From NCBI GenBank assembly GCA_022360105.1, contig JAKSDL010000600.1:1-25179 (forward strand): a stretch of DNA of 25,179 nt. The letters are read 5' to 3'. This DNA is from Pseudomonadota bacterium (lineage in GTDB: Bacteria > SAR324 > XYD2-FULL-50-16 > JAHJRI01). Under the pieces are notes generated by a model. That model worked only from the letters and a program-made list of their open reading frames with translations. It did no database searches and was not told the origin of the DNA. The translations under genes were made by a program, and so were the position numbers. Positions 8,945-16,076 of this stretch are shown here, one piece after another; position 1 is the stretch's first letter; each line of letters begins with the position of its first letter.

Positions 8945-10072
8945 TTAACGGTCCAAGTTTCCTCTTCTTGCCTGTTCTTTTTCAATCGATTCAAAAAGTG
9001 CTTGAAAATTGCCCTGACCAAATCCTTCAGCACCGTTTCGCCTCTGGATAATTTCGAAAAAAAATGTAGGACGATCCCCAATGGGATGGGTGAACAACTG
9101 AAGTAAATATCCCGAGCTTTCCAGATCACATAAAATGCCCAGCTCTTCTATTTCCTCCAGGTTTTCAGTAATTTTCATTGATTCGGGTAGTTCCGCGTTT
9201 TTTAACTTCAAGGTCTCATAATAGGTTTTTGGTATCTCCAGAAATTGAACACCATTTTGGCGCAAGGAACGAATGGCAGTGCCAATGTTATCGGTTAACA
9301 AGGCAATGTGTTGCACACCGGTGCCGTGATATTCGTTGATATATTCCTCTATCTGCGATACCTTCAGCCCCTCGTACGGCTCATTGATGGGATTTTTGAC
9401 CAGGTTGTCCTTGCTGCGCACCACCTTGGAAAGCAACGCTGAATACCGGGTACTGATGTCGCCGGGACCGAAATCAACAAATGTTTCAAAATCCAAAGCA
9501 CGATTCAGATAGGTTGCCCACTGATCCATTTCATTCACGCGCACGTTTCCGACTATATGGTCTATACAAAGCAGATTGGGTTTAACGGCGGTGGAATTAA
9601 TGCGAGTTCTTGGTTCTTCAAATCCCGGTTTAAATACTCCCCCGTAGTGGTCGTAATTACTGAATACCAACTCGGCATCATCATACAGCCGGATAGCAGC
9701 CTCCTCGACATAACCGGCATCATTTTCGATTCTGCGAGGCATGGTGATAGGTATGGCATGGTTGCGAACAGCATCATCAAAGACTTTGGTCACATCCTCC
9801 ACCAACAATGACCAGCGTTTGACGCCATCTCCATGCTGACGGACAAAGTTTCCCACCTCATAATTCGCAGGCGTTGTTAACGAAGTGATGACAAACTTCA
9901 GATTATTCTGTGTCAGGTAATAAGAAACACGATCCGATACACCGGTTTCGGGACCGGCATATCCTGTGTGTTCCATGCCTAGGGCGTTCACAAACCAATA
10001 AGCGGTAGACTTGGCAGAGCCCACATAAAACTCCACGTAATCATAGCTAATGATTCCTCTTGCATTCGTCAT
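8945..10072 (-). CDS. hppD: 4-hydroxyphenylpyruvate dioxygenase
   Basis: Converts 4-hydroxyphenylpyruvate to homogentisate using Fe(II) and oxygen. The 375-aa protein has two VOC half-domains, as expected. The metal triad is intact in the C-terminal half: H172 in CIDHIVGNV, H255 in GVQHIALLT, and E340 in FFFEIIQR. The C-terminal gate helix FGQGNFQALFESIEKEQ is typical of the family and argues for genuine HPPD over hydroxymandelate synthase. The start ATG is preceded by GAGG at a normal distance. It starts 24 nt after the diiron-oxidase candidate and ends 11 nt before hmgA, so the three form one transcript. Confidence 0.95.
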   Translation of the reverse strand: MTNARGIISYDYVEFYVGSAKSTAYWFVNALGMEHTGYAGPETGVSDRVSYYLTQNNLKFVITSLTTPANYEVGNFVRQHGDGVKRWSLLVEDVTKVFDDAVRNHAIPITMPRRIENDAGYVEEAAIRLYDDAELVFSNYDHYGGVFKPGFEEPRTRINSTAVKPNLLCIDHIVGNVRVNEMDQWATYLNRALDFETFVDFGPGDISTRYSALLSKVVRSKDNLVKNPINEPYEGLKVSQIEEYINEYHGTGVQHIALLTDNIGTAIRSLRQNGVQFLEIPKTYYETLKLKNAELPESMKITENLEEIEELGILCDLESSGYLLQLFTHPIGDRPTFFFEIIQRRNGAEGFGQGNFQALFESIEKEQARRGNLDR

Positions 10073-10096
10073 ATTGGCCTCGACTTTCCGGTTCGC

Positions 10097-10939
10097 TTAA
10101 TTTCGTTGCAGTCTTTCTTGATTGAGGCCGTTCCAGAAGGCGGCCACTCCATCCAGCATTTCATATCCGGATTGAACAAACCTGTCTTCTTCAAAGGCGT
10201 GAGGTCCGAAGAACAATTGCTTTAATTCCTCATAGGTATGCGCTTTATGCTGATCTTCCACTTTGTCGTGCCAGGTGAAAAAGCCCAGTTTTAATTCAGG
10301 CACATAGTTAGCTTTGAAACGTCTCAAGCCTTCAATCAATTGTTTCCAGAAACCGGCAGCTGCCCAGTTCTCAACGGCAAAACTGGCTCCGGCAGATTCA
10401 CTGAAATCATCACTGCCGTATATCCGAATCAGCTCGTCACAAAAGAAAAGAGTGCTATCGCTGCCAAACTTGCGCTTGCCCATATTTTCAAAGCCTAACC
10501 CAAGGGGTTTGGCAAAATTCAACAACCATTCGAAGTGTGCGGCCTTGAAGCGAAAAGTTCCGCCGTCCACTGTGCCTTCTGTGTTCACAAGTTCCACATC
10601 ACCTTCATCGTCAGGATTTTCCAGACGGCGCTGTTTGCTTTCTGCAGACTCTTCAACCCGTCTGTTAAAGATGCATCCGATTTCATTGGCCAGGATTTCC
10701 TTGGCAGCATGCATCTCTTCCAAATCCACAGCATTAATGGTCTTGTATAGTTGGGCTACTAAAAAAAGATTGGAAAAAACGGAGAATTGTTGGGTAAAGA
10801 AGCGGACATCATCCATGGAAAGATCTGCCTCAGCAAACCATTTGCAGTATTGGTTATCGGTAATGACCGGATGGGTCATCAGTTCGCTTTGCAATCGTTG
10901 TTCGAAACGCTCAAAGTCGGCTGGGGATTTTGAGTTCAT
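10097..10939 (-). CDS. Candidate heme-oxygenase-like diiron oxidase (HDO superfamily)
   Basis: A 280-aa helical, soluble protein with no signal peptide. I see a ligand set that fits the heme-oxygenase-like diiron oxidase superfamily (UndA, SznF, CADD, BesC): E86 in LANEIG, H135 in FKAAHFEWLL, E190 in SFAVENWAAAGFW, then H224, E228 and H231 in TWHDKVEDQH, i.e. the H-x3-[DE]-x2-H signature. In most members the first Glu and His are about seven residues apart. Here about 49 residues lie between them, including an acidic, low-complexity segment (about 94-122), which looks like a loop insertion. GGAG precedes the start. It is the first gene of the unit with HPPD and hmgA. The substrate is unknown; TenA/PqqC-like annotation would be the less specific alternative. 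Confidence 0.7.
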   Translation of the reverse strand: MNSKSPADFERFEQRLQSELMTHPVITDNQYCKWFAEADLSMDDVRFFTQQFSVFSNLFLVAQLYKTINAVDLEEMHAAKEILANEIGCIFNRRVEESAESKQRRLENPDDEGDVELVNTEGTVDGGTFRFKAAHFEWLLNFAKPLGLGFENMGKRKFGSDSTLFFCDELIRIYGSDDFSESAGASFAVENWAAAGFWKQLIEGLRRFKANYVPELKLGFFTWHDKVEDQHKAHTYEELKQLFFGPHAFEEDRFVQSGYEMLDGVAAFWNGLNQERLQRN

Positions 10940-11153
10940 AGAGCACTCCGTATAGAAAGATTACCAGCATTTCCGGATCATTCCTGAACTATTGTTTGAC
11001 GGTTTGCTTTCCCACCAGGCTGAATCACGAAATTCGTTTTCCAATTCCGGATAAAACCGTGGGAATTGCTGCTATTACTGAGTTCAGGATTCGAAATTTA
11101 TTTGCCAGTTATCTGCCAGAAGCATACCATTGAAGCCGGATATCAGATTGTTT
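10940..11153. other. Upstream region of the HDO-HPPD-hmgA unit
   Basis: No gene is apparent. A 9-bp inverted repeat, TCCTGAACT (10982-10990) and AGTTCAGGA (11081-11089), brackets most of the spacer. It could be an operator pair for the catabolic unit, but two 9-mers at this distance may be chance. The promoter of the HDO-HPPD-hmgA transcript should lie here. Confidence 0.35.
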
Positions 11154-11654
11154 TCAAGGCCAATTGTCATGCAAACTGGTAAACTCAGTTCCTGTTATCA
11201 GAATCTTCATAACAGCCACGACATGACTTTTCTCGATATCGACTATCTGTTGCAGCACATCGTTTTCGCCGATAACTTCAAGCATCGCTTTATAAAAATT
11301 CATGACAGATTTTTCGAACTCAAATAGTTCCAAAAGTAGCTGATCACGATCCTCAGGCTTTTTTCTAACGTGCTGATAACCCGTAAATTCTGTAATCGAT
11401 TGAGATAGCGACATGGCTACCAGGTAATCTCTATCCTCTTCACTAAGATCAACCTCTGAATCCTTTACAAGGTCCAATAAACTTTCAAATTGCTCTCTGT
11501 GCACCGCTTCATCTTTGGAAAGTGTCCTGAAAAGTCCGGAAATGTCTTCATCATCCACATATTCATTGGCAAGGCGATTGTAATATAGAGACATTTCATG
11601 CTCTGTATTGATCGCGAATTGCAACAGTTTCTCCAATATAGAAGTATCGCTCAT
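11154..11654 (-). CDS. Ferritin-like / rubrerythrin-type diiron protein
   Basis: A 166-aa four-helix-bundle protein. Diiron ligands of the rubrerythrin ferritin-like domain are visible: E18 or E20 in NTEHEMSLY, E49 and H52 in KDEAVHREQ, E114 in ELFEFEKSV, and E141 with H144 in DIEKSHVVAV. There is no C-terminal rubredoxin Cys4 domain, so it is a stand-alone ferritin-like protein, plausibly for peroxide reduction or iron handling. A strong AGGAGG lies in front of the start. It is separated from the next gene by 214 nt but points the same way as the iron-dependent oxygenases downstream. Exact role unknown. Confidence 0.82.
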   Translation of the reverse strand: MSDTSILEKLLQFAINTEHEMSLYYNRLANEYVDDEDISGLFRTLSKDEAVHREQFESLLDLVKDSEVDLSEEDRDYLVAMSLSQSITEFTGYQHVRKKPEDRDQLLLELFEFEKSVMNFYKAMLEVIGENDVLQQIVDIEKSHVVAVMKILITGTEFTSLHDNWP

Positions 11655-11724
11655 TGAACCTCCTGATTTTAGTGGGTTTTTAATTAGCTTATTTTATCGC
11701 CAGAATCGTGCCATTTAGTTGTCG

Positions 11725-11750
11725 GATGGGTAACTTGTTGCCTATCCTAC
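11725..11750 (+). repeat. 26-nt palindromic repeat, copy upstream of the ferritin-like gene
   Basis: Reads GATGGGTAACTTGTTGCC followed by TATCCTAC. It has the same length, orientation and CCTAC end as the 7709-7734 unit, with four substitutions. The dyad is imperfect. Confidence 0.75.
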
Positions 11751-11798
11751 GTCTGTAAATGAACGGCCTCTCAATAGCTCTGACAGATTCTTTTTCAA

Positions 11799-11832
11799 AG
11801 CTGCGAGCCTCGCTTCTTACGTTCAGAATGAC
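11799..11832 (+). repeat. Palindromic dispersed repeat, GCTGCGAG type, copy 2
   Basis: Contains AGCTGCGAGCCTCGC and ends in CAGAATGAC, matching the 6188-6220 copy at both ends; the second arm of the dyad is degraded. Confidence 0.6.
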
Positions 11833-11900
11833 ACACAATCCCGATTCTCTTAAACGTAATGACATTATCTTAGCCCGCCTTACCGTTTATCACTAAAAAT

Positions 11901-11920
11901 CAATAGATAGGTGACTATTG
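11901..11920. promoter_or_regulatory. Operator-like dyad upstream of the VOC gene
   Basis: CAATAG (11901-11906) and CTATTG (11915-11920) form a 6-bp inverted repeat with an 8-bp spacer, about one helical turn between arm starts. The inner part AGGTGACTATT (11909-11919) recurs in reverse complement at 12656-12666, beyond the VOC gene. No regulator is known, so the operator role is inference. Confidence 0.35.
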
Positions 11921-12075
11921 AATAGTTCAAAGATTCTGCAGAACCCGGTTAAAACTTTATAAATTTCCCGCGAAAATCGCCAAATTTGCTGACATTCACC
12001 ACTAAAATGGAATGATTTAAGCAGTTGGACTCAAACCCTTTGTCATTTTTGAAATAGCAAATACCACTAACAATG

Positions 12076-12082
12076 AAGGAGG
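12076..12082 (+). promoter_or_regulatory. Ribosome binding site fixing the VOC gene start
   Basis: AAGGAGG ends five bases before the ATG at 12088. An in-frame ATG at 12073 lies just before this site and has no ribosome-binding site of its own, so the downstream ATG is the start. Confidence 0.85.
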
Positions 12083-12087
12083 AACAA

Positions 12088-12552
12088 ATGAGTACTTCTG
12101 TAAACCCGGTACCTGAGCATTGTGGTGCTGTGACTCCTTATTTGATTATCAAAAACGCTGCACAGGCCTTGGAGTTTTACAAGGCTGCCTTTGATGCAGA
12201 GATCTTAATGGTTCTGGATGACCCTTCCGGTAATATTGGACATGCAGAAATGAGAATAGGAGATTCGGTGGTGATGCTGGCAGATGAATTTCCTGATATG
12301 GATGTTCTCGGACCTGAAACCCTGGGAGGTTCTCCTGTTTCCCTAATGCTTTATGTGGAAGATGTTGATGCCGTCTTCGCCAGAGCAATCGCAGCAGGTG
12401 CAGAGGAAACAAGGGCTGTGGAAGACAAATTCTATGGCGACCGCATGGGTAGTTTGAAAGATCCCTATGGCCATTCCTGGCATATTGGTTCTCAAAAAGA
12501 AAAGCTTTCCATTGAAGAAGTCAAGGAACGAATGGCTGCTGAATTCAAATAA
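12088..12552 (+). CDS. VOC family (glyoxalase/PhnB-like) protein
   Basis: A 154-aa cytoplasmic protein of the PhnB-like branch of the vicinal-oxygen-chelate fold. Features seen: VTPYLIIKNAAQALEFYKAAF at the start, GHAEMRIGDSVVMLADE in the middle (H52 a possible metal ligand), VEDVDAVFARAIAAGA, and the family end motif FYGDRMGSLKDPYGHSWHIG. PhnB-like proteins often lack a demonstrated enzyme activity, so function is open. It is the only plus-strand gene in the first 20 kb and faces the E2 gene convergently. Short inverted repeats lie on both sides (11909-11919 and 12656-12666). Confidence 0.85.
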   Translation: MSTSVNPVPEHCGAVTPYLIIKNAAQALEFYKAAFDAEILMVLDDPSGNIGHAEMRIGDSVVMLADEFPDMDVLGPETLGGSPVSLMLYVEDVDAVFARAIAAGAEETRAVEDKFYGDRMGSLKDPYGHSWHIGSQKEKLSIEEVKERMAAEFK

Positions 12553-12655
12553 TTTCTGTCGGGTTTTTAATAAAGGAGATTGCGCATTTCAAGAAAAAAA
12601 ATCTAAACACAAATCTGAAAAAGTCTATTTAATCAGTTAATTATCTGATGAGCCG

Positions 12656-12716
12656 AATAGTCACCTGTTCATTTGTCTCATGATACATAGGTGTATACTT
12701 GATACATCAATAGATC
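12656..12716. repeat. Cluster of short inverted and direct repeats between convergent genes
   Basis: AATAGTCACCT (12656-12666) is the reverse complement of 11909-11919. TGATACAT occurs twice (12681-12688 and 12700-12707). ATCAATAGAT (12706-12715) repeats the sequence at 11899-11908. AGGTG and CACCT arms (12689-12693, 12715-12719) could form weak hairpins. This may be a bidirectional terminator or a second operator set; neither is proven. Confidence 0.4.
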
Positions 12717-12749
12717 ACCTTGTCCCGCCAGTGTCATTCTCGTATTGTA

Positions 12750-13940
12750 TTAATCACTCTGCAAATCCTTAATGACAGTTTCCAGGAACCTGGCACCTTC
12801 GCCACCTGTGACAGCTCGATGATCGAAACTCAAAGACAAAGGAAGTTTTTTCAATTGTTTGGGCTTGTCATCCACCAGATCTAATGCGGTGTGTGACCGT
12901 CCGACTCCTAAAATGCAGACCATTGGAGGAACCACCATCGGGGTGGCATAGCGACCTCCAATACCTCCGAAGTTGGAAAGAATCAAGGTCGCGCCTTTCA
13001 GTTCATCCTGAAGGAACGACTTTTCTTTTGCTTTGGCCTTAAATTGATTGATTGTTTCCCTGATCTGTTGCGGTTTTACCTGTTCTGCATTTTTTAAAAC
13101 GGGAACATACAAGCCTTCAGGTGTATCGACTGCAATACCCAAATGCACTTGGTCAAAGGTTTTAACTGATAAACTGTCGTGATCATAATAGACATTCAGA
13201 GCCGGTTCCGCTTTACATGCGGCGACAATGGCTCTAACCATTCGTGCTGTAAGATCCTCTTTCTTGCCCCAGTGGCTAATATCTGCGTCGTCTGACAAGG
13301 TAACCTGGGCCACTTCAGCATGGGATTTAGCCATATTCAAGGCCATACTGCGTTTGGCTCGTTTCAGTGGTTGACCATCAAAAGCGGGTGTTTTTGGCGT
13401 TGTTTCTTGAAGTTGCACATTGGTCTTCTCCAGATATTTAGCCGGGCTCAAGCCATTGGTTGCCGCGTATTCAACATCCGTTTTTGTCACTGTGCCCCTG
13501 GGGCCTGATCCTTCAATACCGTTGATGTCCACCTCTAACCTGGTAGCCAAAGCACGAACGGCCGGTGTCGCCCTGATGATTTTCTTTTTGGTAACAGCCG
13601 TGGCTTGGTTTCCGGAAGAATAATTCTCAAGCATTTCCGCACCAGTCTCCAGCTTGCCGACTACTGTTCCGGCATCCTCTGCAGAAACTTCTGCCACGGC
13701 TTCCTCTTCACCATCGAATTCAACCAGGGGATTTCCCACTTTTACGATGTCGCCCGGATTTCCATGAAGCCTGGTAATTTTGCCCTTGTATGGACTGGGA
13801 ATTTCTACATTGGCTTTATCCGTTTCAATAATCAGGATGATCTGGTCTGCTTCAACCAGGTCGCCCACCTGCACGTTCCATTGAACGATCTCGGCTTCTT
13901 GAAGACCTTCTCCCACGTCCGGTAGATTAAATTGTTTCAT
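12750..13940 (-). CDS. pdhC: Dihydrolipoamide acyltransferase, E2 of a pyruvate-type 2-oxoacid dehydrogenase
   Basis: A 396-aa E2 with a single lipoyl domain (1-77; lipoyl lysine K42 in IETDKANVEIPSP), an acidic linker, a peripheral-subunit-binding domain (RATPAVRALATRLEVDI ... GPRGTVTKTDV, about 122-158) and a catalytic domain ending in SFDHRAVTGGEGARF. The catalytic His is H374. The position usually held by Asp in the HRxxDG motif is T378, a variant also present in some family members. The start overlaps the E1beta stop by four bases (ATGA), the mark of translational coupling. Substrate could be pyruvate or a branched-chain 2-oxoacid; E1 resemblance favours pyruvate. Confidence 0.85.
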   Translation of the reverse strand: MKQFNLPDVGEGLQEAEIVQWNVQVGDLVEADQIILIIETDKANVEIPSPYKGKITRLHGNPGDIVKVGNPLVEFDGEEEAVAEVSAEDAGTVVGKLETGAEMLENYSSGNQATAVTKKKIIRATPAVRALATRLEVDINGIEGSGPRGTVTKTDVEYAATNGLSPAKYLEKTNVQLQETTPKTPAFDGQPLKRAKRSMALNMAKSHAEVAQVTLSDDADISHWGKKEDLTARMVRAIVAACKAEPALNVYYDHDSLSVKTFDQVHLGIAVDTPEGLYVPVLKNAEQVKPQQIRETINQFKAKAKEKSFLQDELKGATLILSNFGGIGGRYATPMVVPPMVCILGVGRSHTALDLVDDKPKQLKKLPLSLSFDHRAVTGGEGARFLETVIKDLQSD

Positions 13941-14917
13941 ACATACTCCATAATGCTATGCACAGCGTTTATAATTCGATCTACATCGGGCAACTGGTAT
14001 TTCTCCAATTGTAAGTACGGCACCACCACATCAAAACCGGTTACTCTCTTAACCGGTGCGAGCAAAGACATCAGCCCTTTTTCAGCAATCTGCGCCGCAA
14101 TTTCCGCCCCAACCCCGCAAGTACGTGCTGCTTCATGGATAATAACGCAACGACCTGTTTTTTCTACAGAATTGAGAATTGTTGTCATTTCCAATGGCTT
14201 CACAGTTGCCAAATCGATGACTTCCGCTTCCACTCCTTCTGCAGCCAGTTTTTTGGCACTCAGCAAGGTTTCATGAATCATGGCTCCCCAGCTTACCAAA
14301 GTGATGTCACTTCCTTCGCGTAGAATAAAACTGCGATCAAGAGGAAGAGCTTCACCAGTATCCGGCACCTGCTGTTTGTGCATGCGATAAATACGTTTGG
14401 GCTCAAGGAAAATCACGGGATCAGGATCTCTGATGGCAGCTAACATCAAGCCGTATGCCCGGGCAGGAGAAGAAGGAATCACAACACGTAAACCCGGAAT
14501 ATGGGCAAACAGGGCTTCAGTGCTTTCAGAATGGTGCTCCGGAGCGTGAATTCCGGCTCCATAAGGAGCCCGATAGACAACGGGACAGTGTAACCTGCCG
14601 CGAGTTCTGTTTCTCAGGCGAGACGCATGATTGATAATATGGTCAAAGCCCGGATAAATAAACCCGAGAAACTGAAATTCTGCCACCGGTTTCAATCCCT
14701 GGGCGGCCATGCCAACAGCCATTCCGCTGATCATTTGCTCGGAAAGGGGGGTATCGATCACCCTGTCTTTACCGAATTTTTCATTCAGACCAACCGTTGC
14801 CCGAAAGACTCCACCGTTTACCCCAACATCTTCCCCAAGCACGACGACATCTTCATCCCTTTCCATTTCATAATGCAGTGCCTGGTTAATCGCTTCGATT
14901 AAGGTAATTTCTTTCAT
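13937..14917 (-). CDS. pdhB: 2-oxoacid (pyruvate) dehydrogenase E1 beta subunit
   Basis: A 326-aa E1beta of the alpha2beta2 type. It has LGEDVGVNGGVFRATVGL near the N-terminus, DTPLSEQMISGMAVGMA, the EFQFLGFIYPGFDHI segment and YGAGIHAPEHHSES, all typical of PdhB/AcoB/BkdA2 proteins. NGGVFRAT is closer to pyruvate-type than to branched-chain-type subunits, from memory of Bacillus-like PdhB. It starts only two bases after the E1alpha stop and overlaps the E2 start by four bases, so stoichiometric expression through coupling is likely. Normal length and no damage seen. Confidence 0.9.
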   Translation of the reverse strand: MKEITLIEAINQALHYEMERDEDVVVLGEDVGVNGGVFRATVGLNEKFGKDRVIDTPLSEQMISGMAVGMAAQGLKPVAEFQFLGFIYPGFDHIINHASRLRNRTRGRLHCPVVYRAPYGAGIHAPEHHSESTEALFAHIPGLRVVIPSSPARAYGLMLAAIRDPDPVIFLEPKRIYRMHKQQVPDTGEALPLDRSFILREGSDITLVSWGAMIHETLLSAKKLAAEGVEAEVIDLATVKPLEMTTILNSVEKTGRCVIIHEAARTCGVGAEIAAQIAEKGLMSLLAPVKRVTGFDVVVPYLQLEKYQLPDVDRIINAVHSIMEYV

Positions 14918-14919
14918 AT

Positions 14920-16002
14920 CTAATTCCTGTTATCGGGTTGCAGGATTAATCCCAGTTCATCCCTCTGTTCCAGCAGGGCTTCAGGAAGATTTCCATACTG
15001 ATAATCAAAGATCGATTCCGGTGCCTGTGGCGTTAAATTGAGAAAATCCTCTACGGCCTGATCCACTTCAGCCTGGTTAGATTCTTCAAGCTCCTTCTCT
15101 TTTTGAGGACTGAGCCAGTCCTTGGACAGCAGGTATGTTTTCAGCCGTTTGACAGGTTCGGTTTGCCAGGCCCTGTCCAGTTCCTTTTTGTCGACATATC
15201 TGCTGGCATCATCGGCTGTTGTATGATCACACAATCGATATGACAAAGCTTCAATAAGGGTCGGGCCTCCTCCTTCCCTTGCTTTGCCTAAAGCCTTGCC
15301 AACAACCTCTTTCACAGCGATCACATCGTTACCGTCTACCTGCAGACAATCGATTCCGGCGGCAATTCCTTTTTGAGCCAGTGTTTTCGATTTAGACTGG
15401 ATCTTTCGAGAGACCGATATTGCCCATTGGTTATTGTTGATTACAAAAACAAGGGGCAGGTTCCAAGTCCCTGCCCCATTCAAAGCTGTATAAAAATCTC
15501 CTTCTGAAGTGCCGCCATCACCACAGGTACTTAGTACTACCCTGTTTTGCTTTCGCAATTTGATGGCATAGGCTGCGCCCACCGCGTGCACCAGTTGGGT
15601 AGCAATGGGAATGGCAATGGGAAAGTCCTCCTTGTTGCCTATGAAACGACTTCCCCTTTCGTCTCCTCCCCAAAACTGCATAACCTCCAGCAATTTAACA
15701 TTTCTCTGTACCAGTACTCCCTGGTCACGATAATAGGGACAAAACAGGTCTGTTTGTCTAAGCGCCCGTCCGATACCCACTGACACCGCTTCCTGACCCA
15801 GTGACGATGCAAAGGTTCCCATTTGACCGGTTCGTTGCATGGAAACCACCTTGGCGTCAAATTTACGTATCAGTGTCATCAGACGATACAATTCAAGCAG
15901 TTCATCCTGCTCCCCCGCGAAGTCCGGTAATGATGAGACAGGACTCCCGTTTTCATCCAGGTAGCGAATGAACTTAATATCAATTTCAGAATCTGTTGCC
16001 AT
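14920..16002 (-). CDS. pdhA: 2-oxoacid (pyruvate) dehydrogenase E1 alpha subunit
   Basis: A 360-aa ThDP-binding subunit. Motifs with the chosen start: GQMGTFASSLGQEA (59-72), the ThDP signature GDGGTSEGDF (161-170) ending at N190 in VINNNQWAIS, and the regulatory/phosphorylation-type loop DHTTADDASRY (259-269). The start at 16002 (MATDSEID) is chosen over an in-frame ATG 54 nt upstream, because AAAGGCG lies just before it and the upstream extension (LFTFPYNFYLT) is not family-like. It lies 74 nt after lpd and two bases before E1beta. The PPD-like segment near residue 25 (SLPDF) recalls Gram-positive PdhA; branched-chain or acetoin specificity cannot be excluded. Confidence 0.88.
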   Translation of the reverse strand: MATDSEIDIKFIRYLDENGSPVSSLPDFAGEQDELLELYRLMTLIRKFDAKVVSMQRTGQMGTFASSLGQEAVSVGIGRALRQTDLFCPYYRDQGVLVQRNVKLLEVMQFWGGDERGSRFIGNKEDFPIAIPIATQLVHAVGAAYAIKLRKQNRVVLSTCGDGGTSEGDFYTALNGAGTWNLPLVFVINNNQWAISVSRKIQSKSKTLAQKGIAAGIDCLQVDGNDVIAVKEVVGKALGKAREGGGPTLIEALSYRLCDHTTADDASRYVDKKELDRAWQTEPVKRLKTYLLSKDWLSPQKEKELEESNQAEVDQAVEDFLNLTPQAPESIFDYQYGNLPEALLEQRDELGLILQPDNRN

Positions 16003-16076
16003 TTTTTCGCCTTTAATAATAGTGAGATAAAAGTTATAGGGAAAAGTGAACAACACGGTTTAAAGCGTGTGGGAAG

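Larger units (their letters stand above)
11655..12087. other. Divergent spacer with two dispersed repeats and a palindrome
   Basis: The spacer separates the ferritin-like gene (minus) from the VOC gene (plus), so it must carry both promoters. It contains a 26-nt palindromic repeat copy (11725-11750), a GCTGCGAG-type copy (11799-11832) and a CAATAG/CTATTG dyad (11901-11920). I see no ORF that I would call a gene. Confidence 0.6.

Noticed and set aside
10314..10955. Plus-strand frame of about 210 codons antisense to the diiron-oxidase gene
   Set aside because: The minus-strand frame has a ribosome-binding site, ligand motifs and operon spacing; the plus frame has none and is Ser/Lys-rich.
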